Position numbers and translations under genes: made by a program. Below, piece by piece: positions 1 through 6,199 of a DNA stretch of 6,645 nucleotides; within the stretch, counting starts at the first letter, position 1; each line of letters begins with the position of its first letter. Source of the stretch: Desulfofustis sp. (GTDB lineage Bacteria > Desulfobacterota > Desulfobulbia > Desulfobulbales > Desulfocapsaceae). The stretch is taken from assembly GCA_029287755.1 (NCBI GenBank), contig JARFQM010000055.1, forward strand, positions 1 through 6,645, given 5' to 3'. The notes beneath the pieces are model-generated. The model was not told where the DNA came from, did no database searches, and saw only the letters and a program-made list of their open reading frames with translations.

Positions 1-153
1 GGCGAGGACGGGGCTGACTATACAGTCGCAAGCGAAGACGACTATGCCGAGTTTGTTGACGACGAGCAGCAGGAGAATGAAGCTCGGGATGGGTACGATG
101 ACCAGGAAGAGTCTGCCGATCAGAGAGGAATTGGAGCAATAAGAATTGAGTAG
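1..153 (+). CDS. 3' end of an unidentified gene with a highly acidic C-terminal tail (partial)
   Basis: Frame 1 is open from the window edge to a TAG at 151-153 and gives the last 50 residues of a protein. About 19 of these are Asp or Glu and only three are Arg. Short acidic clusters such as SEDDYAEFVDDEQQ are followed by a less charged end, GIGAIRIE. The composition suggests a disordered acidic tail and shows no catalytic motif, so the function cannot be read from what is visible. The stop codon overlaps the TTG start of the next gene by 8 bases, so the two are probably co-transcribed and translationally coupled. The upstream protein is therefore a likely partner of the amidohydrolase, ligase and transferase that follow. 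An ATP-grasp (RimK-like) ligase is one candidate by general association with GCS2 ligases, but nothing in these 50 residues shows it. The call as coding rests on the open frame, the biased composition and the tight junction. Confidence 0.6.
   Translation, partial: GEDGADYTVASEDDYAEFVDDEQQENEARDGYDDQEESADQRGIGAIRIE
133..136 (+). promoter_or_regulatory. Shine-Dalgarno site supporting the TTG start of the M20 amidohydrolase
   Basis: GGAG lies 9 bases upstream of the TTG at 146-148, inside the last codons of the preceding gene. An in-frame TAA at 140-142 rules out any start further upstream. The next in-frame ATG (215) would remove only residues ahead of the conserved domain, so the TTG is preferred for its spacing and its overlap with the upstream stop. 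Confidence 0.5.
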
Positions 154-1381
154 ATCAAGCCACGTCCACCAAGCCCCACCGGATTTTAGTGTCAATCGGT
201 CACTTGAAGCATGGATGATCGATATTCGCAGACATCTGCACAAATACCCCGAAACCTCCTATGATGAGTTTAAAAGCGCTGAATACATACAAGAAAAACT
301 CAGCGAACTGGGAATTGACTCACGCATCGGGGCGGGGGGGACCGGGGTAACGGCCTACATAGGTAATGGTAATGCCGGTGATGGCTGCGTTGCCTTGAGG
401 GCCGACATGGATGCGCTGCCGATCAGGGAACAGACGGGCCTTAACTTCAGTTCAGTGCACGAAGGAATCATGCATGCCTGCGGCCACGACGGCCATGTGG
501 CGATGCTGCTGGGCGCCGCCTCGCTTCTGAAGCGGAGTTTTTCCGGCCCCGGCCGGGTGAAGCTTATTTTCCAACCGGCCGAGGAACACGGCAACGGTGC
601 TGAACAGCTGGTCAGCGAGGGGGTGCTCGACGGTGTTCAGGCAGTATTCGGGGGCCATATCGACACCCATTTCGAGACCGGTGTGATTACCGTTGATGAG
701 GGGCTCATCTGCGCCTACGCCGATCCCTTTCAGATTACTATCAAGGGACGGGGAGGGCATGCCGCACGGCCCCATGAAGGTTCGGATGCAGTGGTTGCCG
801 CCTCGAGTCTGGTGATGATCGTTCAGACGCTGGTCTCCCGCGAGGTTGACCCTAATAAATCCCAGGTTATCACCATCGGCAGTTTTCAGGCCGGCACGAT
901 TCACAACGTGATCGCCGGTGAAGCCGTGCTTAAGGGAACGGTGAGATCAACCGATGAGATCTACCGGCAGAAGACCATTATTGGCCTGCAGCGAATTGTC
1001 CAGTCAATTGAAACCATGTATGACGTCCATGCCGATATTGTTTTCGAGTATGGCCTGCCGGCGGTGATCAATTCCGCCAGAGCAACTGAGATCGCCCGCT
1101 CGGCCGCCTGGGATACGACCACTGTCGACAAAGTTATTTCCCAGGGCTACCCCAGTCTTGGAGGCGAGGATTTTTCCTTTTATCAGCGCTATGTTGAAGG
1201 CTGTTTGGTGAGAATCGGAGCGCTGCTGCCTGAACCGGTGGGCCCGGCCCACAGCTCCACTTTTGATTTCGATGAAAGATGCCTCAAGTACGGAGCATCC
1301 TGGCTGGCTCTAGTCGGCTGGCGCTGGCTGAACACCAACGGCAGGACGGTGGTGTCAGAGAACAGGATTCAGGAAAGTTGA
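146..1381 (+). CDS. M20-family metallopeptidase / amidohydrolase (hippurate hydrolase or N-acyl-amino-acid deacylase type)
   Basis: This 411-residue protein has the layout of the M20D amidohydrolases (hippurate hydrolase, IAA-amino acid hydrolase, N-acetyl-L,L-diaminopimelate deacetylase), which cleave amide bonds of N-acylated amino acids with a two-metal centre. The family N-terminus (RRHLHKYPE) is at residues 28-36. The metal motif HACGHDGH is at 110-117, with the family's metal-ligand Cys at 112 and His at 114. PAEEHGNGA (144-152) carries the catalytic Glu and a metal-ligand Glu (146/147), and GGHID holds His171. The dimerisation 'lid' domain runs from about 190 to 305 and includes GRGGHAARPH (201-210). 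GGEDFSFY (339-346) and the final metal His in AHSSTFDFDE (368-377) complete the set. No signal peptide is seen, so it should be cytoplasmic. About 20 residues precede the conserved domain, and the start could instead be ATG 215. It sits 7 bases before a GCS2-type ligase, in an operon with a GGT-like enzyme, so its substrate may be an N-acyl or glutamyl amide made or handled there. The family call is firm and the substrate is unknown. Confidence 0.93.
   Translation: MSRSSHVHQAPPDFSVNRSLEAWMIDIRRHLHKYPETSYDEFKSAEYIQEKLSELGIDSRIGAGGTGVTAYIGNGNAGDGCVALRADMDALPIREQTGLNFSSVHEGIMHACGHDGHVAMLLGAASLLKRSFSGPGRVKLIFQPAEEHGNGAEQLVSEGVLDGVQAVFGGHIDTHFETGVITVDEGLICAYADPFQITIKGRGGHAARPHEGSDAVVAASSLVMIVQTLVSREVDPNKSQVITIGSFQAGTIHNVIAGEAVLKGTVRSTDEIYRQKTIIGLQRIVQSIETMYDVHADIVFEYGLPAVINSARATEIARSAAWDTTTVDKVISQGYPSLGGEDFSFYQRYVEGCLVRIGALLPEPVGPAHSSTFDFDERCLKYGASWLALVGWRWLNTNGRTVVSENRIQES
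329..347 (+). other. G-rich tract matching a G-quadruplex consensus, with a G7 homopolymer
   Basis: Within the M20 gene the coding strand reads GGGG, C, seven G, ACC, GGGG. This fits four runs of at least three G with 1-7 base loops. It encodes the glycine-rich loop GAGGTG (62-67) of the enzyme, so protein sequence plus codon choice may explain it. Folding in vivo is not shown. Confidence 0.3.
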
Positions 1382-1388
1382 AGCAGCG

Positions 1389-2495
1389 ATGGAATTTTCG
1401 TCGAGCAGCGCCCATACCCTCGGGGTCGAGATAGAGTTCCAGATTCTTGACAATAAAGATCTCAACCTCGTTCCGTTCGCACCGCTGCTGCTCGATCAGG
1501 CCCCGAAACTTTTGCGGCCGCGGTTAAGCCTGGAGTTCATTAAGTCGATCCTGGAGATTCAGACCGGCGTATGCGACGATCTCCGCGATGTGGAGAATGA
1601 TTTACTGCAGACCTGCGCGCTGGCCGAGGAACTTGCCGTCGACAACGAATTTCTCCTCTATGCCGCCAGCCTGCATCCATTCGCCCTGGCGGCCGAGCAG
1701 GAATTGAGCGACAACGAACGTTATGAAAAAATCATGCAGGAACTGCAGATCATCGGCAGAAGATTCATTTCCCAGGGACTGCACGTTCACATAGGCATGC
1801 CGGACGGTGAGACGGCGATTAAGGTCTGTAACCTGATCCAGGCTTTTCTACCGATATTTCTGACCCTCTCCTCTTCCTCACCATTTTATCAGGGCAAAGA
1901 TACCGGTCTCATGTCGTATCGGACCAAACTTTTCGAGGCGCTTCCCCTGGCGGGACTTTTCGAATATATGCAGAACTGGCAGCATTTCGTTGACCAAATA
2001 GACAGTTTGAAAAAATATGGCGTGATCCAGGGATTTCGCGATCTCTGGTGGGATGCAAGGCCAAATCCCGAATTAGGCACCATTGAAGTTCGGGTCTGCG
2101 ACCTGCCGGTAAAATTTACCTCGATCCTGGCGCTGGCTTCACTTATTCAGAGCAGCGCGGCCTGGCTCGTCGAGGAAGTTCAACCAGCCTCTTCCTTGAA
2201 TCCTTATCTGCTCAAGGCCAACAAGTGGCAGGCGGCGCGGCATGGCCTTGAAGGCCGGTTCGTCGATCCCACGAACATCCTCGGCGACCATCCGATGCAG
2301 TTCAGACTGGCGGCCATGATACTGAAACGCAGGGTATCTCCATACGCCGCGAAATTGGGGTGCGAATCGTATCTGGAAAACCTCGATGCAATTATTTCAG
2401 GCGGTACCGGGGCCGATCAGATGCGCAGAATTTACCAGAACACCAGGGATTTTCACCAGGTTGTCAGGGAAATTCAGAAGGAGTTCTGGCAATGA
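1389..2495 (+). CDS. ybdK: YbdK/GCS2-family carboxylate-amine ligase (putative glutamate-cysteine ligase 2)
   Basis: This 368-residue protein matches the length and motif order of the YbdK (COG2170, GCS2) family, ATP-dependent ligases of the glutamine-synthetase-like fold. E. coli YbdK is about 372 residues and has weak gamma-glutamylcysteine ligase activity in vitro. Visible landmarks are LGVEIEFQ (11-18, acidic metal/substrate residues E14 and E16), DNERY (108-112), GLHVHIG (130-136), SSSSPFYQGKDTG (161-173), and WDARPNPELGTIEVRVCDLP (221-240, the longest conserved block). ARHGLEG (283-289) and a C-terminal helical region follow. It lacks a signal peptide and should be cytosolic. The start ATG lies 7 bases after the M20 stop, with AGGAAAG (1371-1377) or GAAG (1380-1383) as ribosome site. 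Its stop overlaps the GGT start by 4 bases. The neighbours suggest it makes an amide or gamma-glutamyl bond in a dedicated small-molecule pathway rather than glutathione, since no glutathione synthetase is present here. The symbol names the family only. The amine partner is unknown. Confidence 0.92.
   Translation: MEFSSSSAHTLGVEIEFQILDNKDLNLVPFAPLLLDQAPKLLRPRLSLEFIKSILEIQTGVCDDLRDVENDLLQTCALAEELAVDNEFLLYAASLHPFALAAEQELSDNERYEKIMQELQIIGRRFISQGLHVHIGMPDGETAIKVCNLIQAFLPIFLTLSSSSPFYQGKDTGLMSYRTKLFEALPLAGLFEYMQNWQHFVDQIDSLKKYGVIQGFRDLWWDARPNPELGTIEVRVCDLPVKFTSILALASLIQSSAAWLVEEVQPASSLNPYLLKANKWQAARHGLEGRFVDPTNILGDHPMQFRLAAMILKRRVSPYAAKLGCESYLENLDAIISGGTGADQMRRIYQNTRDFHQVVREIQKEFWQ
2478..2483 (+). 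promoter_or_regulatory. Shine-Dalgarno site fixing the start of the GGT-like gene
   Basis: A perfect AAGGAG sits 8 bases before ATG 2492, within the last codons of the ligase gene. The open frame extends upstream to an ATG at 2360, but those 44 codons lie inside the ligase gene and give a low-complexity Arg/Gly-rich stretch with no family match. The site and the ATGA overlap identify 2492 as the true start. Confidence 0.8.
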
Positions 2496-4018
2496 GCATC
2501 TACGAGAAGTCGATCGTCGCCTCTGCGCACCAGATGGTCAGTCGTACAGCGGTAGAAATAATAAAACAAGGCGGCAACGCCTTTGATGCCATCGTCGCTG
2601 CCGGTTTTGCCTCCGCGGTAGTCGAACCCTGTTTGACCAGCCAGGGCGGCGGCGGCTATCTTATCGGTCATGAACACTCTTCAGGACAGAACCTGTTTTT
2701 TGATTTCTTTGTCGACACTCCTGGCCTCGGTCGAACGATCAACCCTGAAGATACCCACTTCTTCCCGGTTACCGTAAGCTTCTCAGGGTCTGACCAGGTA
2801 TTTAATATCGGTCTTGGCTCTGTTGCCGTACCCGGGACCCTGAAAGGGCTGATTCACATTCAGAAGAAGCTTGGCCGGATGAGTCTTCGTGAAGTGGTGC
2901 AGCCGGCCAGGAATTTTGCCTTGGGGCACCGCATCAACGAACAGCAGGGGATGTTCCTCACCTTGATTTACCCGATCGTTACCCAGACCGACCGGGGACG
3001 GGATCTCTACGAACCCGGAGGCGTGTTAAAGAGACCTGGGGACATGTTGGAAAACAGGCTGTGCGCAGACTTTCTCGACCTTGTCGCAGACGATCAGGGT
3101 GAAAGTTTCTACCGAGGCGAGATTGCTGCCAGCATAGACAAGGAAATGAAAGGAGGCGGAGGCTGGCTGACCAGGGATGATCTGGCCAACTATCAGGTGC
3201 ACGAGCGGCCGCCATTGAAGGTACCGTACCGGGATTATGAACTACTGACCACCTCGGAACCTTCGGTCGGCGGCACTATGATAGGTCTGTCCATCGGCTT
3301 GCTTCAGAAAGCCGGGCCCTATGGTGGCGAGTGGGGAGAAGGCAAGCAGATCATGCGCACGGTCACCCTGATGCGCGAGGTTGAAAAAATCAGGGCCAGG
3401 GGGGTGACCACACCAGCCCAGCTCGAGGCCTTCATGGAAGACGGCACGGCAGTGAACGGCTCGGTTGAGCAGCTTCGCATGTTCAGCCGCGGCACAACCC
3501 ATATCAGTATTGCCGACAAATTTGGAAATTGTGCGGCCATGACTTTTTCCAACGGCGAGGGGTCAGGTTATTTTGCCCCGGACACAGGTGTCATGCTGAA
3601 CAATATGATGGGCGAGGATGATCTCCATCCCGATGGGTTTCACTCCAGCCCCCCCGGTCAACGGGTGGGATCCATGATGTCGCCCTCGCTGCTTGCCAAG
3701 GATGGTGAAATTAAACTGGTCATCGGCAGCGGCGGCTCCAAACGAATACGAACCTCGGTGAGTCAGGTGCTGAGCCAGATTGTCGACTTCGACCGCCCCC
3801 TCAAGACAGCAGTTGAAGCGCCGCGACTGTTTTGGGACGGTGAAATTCTGCAGGTCGAACCCGGTTTCTCGGAGGAGGCACTGGAAGAGGTTCAGCGCCA
3901 TGTGAAAATCAATCTCTGGGATACCAGAGATGTCTTTTTCGGAGGCGTTCACACCGTAATCCCCGGCCAGTGCGGGGCAGGGGACTCAAGGCGGGGGGGC
4001 AGCGTCGAAGAGGTCTGA
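2492..4018 (+). CDS. Gamma-glutamyltransferase-like Ntn-hydrolase, cytoplasmic, divergent subfamily
   Basis: This 508-residue protein has the gamma-glutamyltranspeptidase fold (COG0405), an Ntn-hydrolase precursor that cleaves itself into large and small subunits. The large-subunit start is typical: ASAHQMVSRTAVEIIKQGGN (10-29), then the Gly-rich SQGGGGY (50-56), VAVPGTLKG (111-119) and FYRGEIA (206-212). The processing site is RGTTHIS, with the predicted nucleophile Thr335 (codon at 3494). It is followed by SNGEGSG (353-359), MLNNMMGEDD (368-377), GSMMSPS (393-399) and GSGGSKRI (412-419). Where E. coli GGT has DFREMAP with the alpha-carboxylate-binding Arg114, this protein has DFFVDTP (71-77). 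One of the paired substrate serines (E. coli Ser463) appears replaced by Met. There is no signal peptide, unlike the periplasmic E. coli enzyme, and it is shorter than the usual 570-580 residues. The C-terminus (AGDSRRGGSV) resembles the normal family end, so the gene looks intact. It overlaps the ligase by 4 bases. The superfamily is certain. The natural substrate is not, and it may not be glutathione. Confidence 0.92.
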   Translation: MSIYEKSIVASAHQMVSRTAVEIIKQGGNAFDAIVAAGFASAVVEPCLTSQGGGGYLIGHEHSSGQNLFFDFFVDTPGLGRTINPEDTHFFPVTVSFSGSDQVFNIGLGSVAVPGTLKGLIHIQKKLGRMSLREVVQPARNFALGHRINEQQGMFLTLIYPIVTQTDRGRDLYEPGGVLKRPGDMLENRLCADFLDLVADDQGESFYRGEIAASIDKEMKGGGGWLTRDDLANYQVHERPPLKVPYRDYELLTTSEPSVGGTMIGLSIGLLQKAGPYGGEWGEGKQIMRTVTLMREVEKIRARGVTTPAQLEAFMEDGTAVNGSVEQLRMFSRGTTHISIADKFGNCAAMTFSNGEGSGYFAPDTGVMLNNMMGEDDLHPDGFHSSPPGQRVGSMMSPSLLAKDGEIKLVIGSGGSKRIRTSVSQVLSQIVDFDRPLKTAVEAPRLFWDGEILQVEPGFSEEALEEVQRHVKINLWDTRDVFFGGVHTVIPGQCGAGDSRRGGSVEEV

Positions 4019-4062
4019 TGCGCATCAGGTGCACCAAATGTATGGAAGCAATGCCTGTATAA
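4018..4062 (+). other. Possible micro-ORF or displaced 5' end of the downstream small gene
   Basis: The GGT stop TGA shares its last base with an ATG (TGATG). This opens 14 codons, MRIRCTKCMEAMPV, ending in TAA at 4060-4062. GAAGAGG (4007-4013) gives a close-spaced ribosome site. The micro-ORF is in the same frame as the small membrane protein that starts six bases after the TAA. It contains a CxxC pair resembling the start of a zinc ribbon, but the downstream protein has no cysteine to complete one. It may be a coupling leader, an ancestral start cut off by a nonsense change, or chance. Confidence 0.25.
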
Positions 4063-4068
4063 AAAGCT

Positions 4069-4344
4069 ATGGTGGCCGCAATGGTTCCTGAAAGCAAGGC
4101 AGAAGAAGTGACAGAAAAAGAGTCTGAAGTCGCCAGGGATGAGCAGATTGTCGGTGGGCGAGCGGAGCAGGACAAAAGGGAGAGCATGGAAGAGGACCTC
4201 GAGAAACTTGCTGCTTTGAATCTGGGCAATGATCCGTCACTGCAGCCGCGTTTCTCGACCGCCATATTACGCCTGGTATCAGCGTTTGCCGGTATCGGGG
4301 CGCTGGTGCTGATCTATTTTATTGCCAAGCTCTTCGTCTTGTGA
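4069..4344 (+). CDS. Small acidic protein with a single C-terminal transmembrane segment, hypothetical
   Basis: This 91-residue protein has two parts. Residues 5-60 are strongly charged and Glu-rich with no Cys (for example SKAEEVTEKESEVARDEQ), which suggests a disordered or helical cytoplasmic region. Residues 67-91 are a continuous hydrophobic segment containing AGIGALVLIYFIAKLFVL that ends at the stop codon, as in a tail-anchored or single-pass inner-membrane protein. I do not recognise a family. The start is uncertain: ATG 4069 has no good ribosome site, while ATG 4081 (residue 5) has GGTGG five bases upstream. It follows the GGT gene by 50 bases on the same strand and probably ends the operon. 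Its closeness to the enzymes may mean it tethers or regulates them at the membrane, which is inference. Coding potential is supported by the bipartite composition, but the gene is short, so confidence is moderate. Confidence 0.6.
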   Translation: MVAAMVPESKAEEVTEKESEVARDEQIVGGRAEQDKRESMEEDLEKLAALNLGNDPSLQPRFSTAILRLVSAFAGIGALVLIYFIAKLFVL

Positions 4345-4365
4345 GTCCATTGAAAAAATACTTTT

Positions 4366-4391
4366 CCGCTCGATTTCAGCGTTGCGAGCGG
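4366..4391. terminator. Inverted repeat between convergent operons, possible weak terminator
   Basis: CCGCTCG (4366-4372) and CGAGCGG (4385-4391) form a perfect 7-bp GC-rich stem with a 12-base loop. On the + strand no T-run follows. On the - strand, downstream of glnS, the stem is followed by AAAAGTATTTTTT, so a run of six T lies seven bases past the stem, which is not ideal. The rest of 4345-4497 holds a direct repeat CCTGCAGT (4402-4409 and 4422-4429, 20 bases apart) and a T6 run at 4471-4476, with no convincing gene. Confidence 0.3.
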
Positions 4392-4497
4392 ATATCGCAT
4401 CCCTGCAGTGTCGCACAGACGCCTGCAGTAAGATTTCTCGCCCTCCCTGAACTTCGAGAGCAATCGCACGTTTTTTGCGGGGAGCTCGCTCTGGTTA

Positions 4498-6186
4498 TCA
4501 TTTCATTTTCGCCCAGGAGTCACGCAACGTCACCACCCTGTTGAATACCGGTCTGCCGGGAGTGCTGAGGGCGGAATCGAGACAAAAGTATCCCTGACGT
4601 TCAAACTGCACCTGCACGCCCGCTTCGATACTGTCCAGCGAGGGCTCAAGCTTACAGCCACGGAGGATTGTTCTGGAATCGGGATTGAGGTGGTCCTTGA
4701 AGTCGACCTCTTTATCGCCATCTGGATGTTCGACGCTGAAAAGCCGGTCGTAGAGGTAGACCTCGGCATCTACCGCATCTTTGGCCGACACCCAATGGAT
4801 GGTGCCCTTGACTTTTCTGCCGTCGGCTGACGTACCGCCTTTGGTCTGAGGATCATAGGTACAGTGCAGAACGGTTACCTGGCCGTGTTCGTCTTTTTCA
4901 TATGAAACGCAGGTAATGTAGTAGCCGTAGCGCAGCCGAACCTCCCGTCCCGGCCCCAAGCGGAAAAATTTCCTCGGCGGATCCTCCAGGAAATCATTGC
5001 GTTCGATATAGAGTTCTCTGCTAAACGGCAGGGTACGGGTCCCCAGTTCCGGCTTCTGAGGATGATTCTGGGCGGTAATTTCTTCGGTCTGATCGTGCGG
5101 ATAATTATCAATCACCACCTTGAGCGGTTCGAGCACTCCCATTACCCGCGGGGCCGTCGCGTTAAGATCTTCCCGGACCGCGTTTTCCAGGACTCCCATG
5201 TCAATCCAGCTCTGCTTTTTACCAATACCGATCATCTCGCAGAAATTGCGTATCGATCGGGGCGTATAGCCTCTTCGTCGGAGCCCGGAGATGGTCAGCA
5301 TGCGGGGATCATCCCAGCCGTCCACGTGATGTTCGCCTACGAGCTGGAGAAGCTTCCGCTTGCTCATTACCGTGTAGGTCAAATTGAGCCTGGCAAATTC
5401 GATCTGACGGGGATGGCAGGGGGTTTCGAGGGTGTCGAGCACCCAGTCATAGAGCAACCGGTTATCCTGGAATTCAAGGGTACAGAGCGAGTGGGTGATC
5501 TGTTCCAGCATATCTGAAAGGCAGTGGGTAAAATCGTACAGCGGATAGATGCACCACTTGCCGCCGGTGCGGTGATGGGAGGCGTTGACGATTCGATAAA
5601 GTACAGGATCACGCAGGATGATGGCGGCCGCACCCATGTCGATTTTAGCCCTGAGAACCCGGCTGCCTTCTGGATAAGCGCCGTCTCTCATCCCTCTAAA
5701 AAGTTCGAGATTCTCCTCAACTGGCCGGTTTCGGTAGGGGCTATCTGTTCCCGGTTCTGTCAGCGTGCCCCGGAAACGGCGAATTTCCTCGGCCGACAGG
5801 TCGCAGACATAGGCTTTGCCCCTGTTAATAAGCTGTTCGGCAAAGTCGTAGAGCTTGTCGAAATAGTCGGAGGCGAAGTAGAGGTGATCCTGCCAGTCGA
5901 ACCCCAGCCATTGCACATCCCGTTTGATCGATTCGACATACTCGACTTCCTCCTTGCTGGGGTTGGTATCATCGAAGCGGAGATGGCACTGGCCTCCAAA
6001 TTCTTGGCTGATGCCGAAATTGAGACAGATCGACTTGGCATGGCCGATGTGCAGGAAGCCGTTTGGTTCAGGCGGGAATCTGGTTACCGGCACGGGATGT
6101 TTACCGCTTTTCTGGTCCTGATCGACGATCTGCCTGATGAAGTCGAGCGGTCGGTCACTGCTGCCGTTGTCGGGAGTGGTGCTCAT
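4498..6186 (-). CDS. glnS: Glutaminyl-tRNA synthetase (GlnRS)
   Basis: GlnRS charges tRNA-Gln with glutamine in the cytoplasm, using ATP. The 562-residue protein aligns along its whole length with E. coli GlnRS (554 residues). FIRQIVDQD is near the N-terminus, and the class I signature region [17 protein letters not shown] carries HIGH at 46-49. FDDTNP (71-76), LRAKIDM (178-184) and YDFTHCLSD (217-225) follow. The KMSKS-equivalent is VMSKR (273-277), and [17 protein letters not shown] (292-308) comes after it. The C-terminal anticodon-binding beta barrels include [13 protein letters not shown] (456-468), YDRLFSV (479-485) and GYFCLDS (532-538). All expected motifs are present. An ATG five codons upstream (6199-6201) overlaps the gltX stop as ATGA but has no ribosome site. 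GAAGG lies eight bases before ATG 6184-6186, so I chose the shorter form. It forms an operon with gltX on its 5' side. Confidence 0.97.
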   Translation of the reverse strand: MSTTPDNGSSDRPLDFIRQIVDQDQKSGKHPVPVTRFPPEPNGFLHIGHAKSICLNFGISQEFGGQCHLRFDDTNPSKEEVEYVESIKRDVQWLGFDWQDHLYFASDYFDKLYDFAEQLINRGKAYVCDLSAEEIRRFRGTLTEPGTDSPYRNRPVEENLELFRGMRDGAYPEGSRVLRAKIDMGAAAIILRDPVLYRIVNASHHRTGGKWCIYPLYDFTHCLSDMLEQITHSLCTLEFQDNRLLYDWVLDTLETPCHPRQIEFARLNLTYTVMSKRKLLQLVGEHHVDGWDDPRMLTISGLRRRGYTPRSIRNFCEMIGIGKKQSWIDMGVLENAVREDLNATAPRVMGVLEPLKVVIDNYPHDQTEEITAQNHPQKPELGTRTLPFSRELYIERNDFLEDPPRKFFRLGPGREVRLRYGYYITCVSYEKDEHGQVTVLHCTYDPQTKGGTSADGRKVKGTIHWVSAKDAVDAEVYLYDRLFSVEHPDGDKEVDFKDHLNPDSRTILRGCKLEPSLDSIEAGVQVQFERQGYFCLDSALSTPGRPVFNRVVTLRDSWAKMK

Positions 6187-6194
6187 TGTTGCTG

Positions 6195-6199
6195 CCTTC
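6195..6199 (-). promoter_or_regulatory. Shine-Dalgarno site deciding the glnS start
   Basis: Read on the - strand, GAAGG lies 8 bases before ATG 6186-6184. It overlaps the alternative ATG (6201-6199) and the gltX stop (6200-6198). No comparable purine-rich site is found upstream of the alternative ATG. Confidence 0.5.

Noticed and set aside
452..904. 150-codon open frame on the - strand
   Set aside because: It is antisense to the M20 gene, covering its metal-binding core. No independent signal supports it.
2360..2491. 44-codon upstream extension of the GGT frame
   Set aside because: It lies within the conserved ligase gene, gives Arg/Gly-rich low-complexity sequence, and is replaced by the strong Shine-Dalgarno start at 2492.
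3909..4265. 118-codon Ser/Arg-rich open frame on the - strand
   Set aside because: It overlaps the end of the GGT gene and most of the small membrane gene in antisense. Its composition is that of a shadow frame. The + strand frame has a coherent charged-plus-membrane layout.
4402..4429. CCTGCAGT direct repeat as a CRISPR or integration site
   Set aside because: There are only two 8-base copies, with no further units, no neighbouring tRNA and no integrase or Cas gene. Chance is the simplest explanation.
4341..4544. 67-codon GTG-start frame overlapping the end of the small membrane gene
   Set aside because: It has no family match and a mixed composition, and it runs 47 bases into glnS in antisense. 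The inverted repeat lies inside it. The GTGA junction alone is not enough to call a gene.
5062..5517. 151-codon open frame on the + strand
   Set aside because: It is antisense to the conserved middle of glnS. No ribosome site or recognisable domain supports it.
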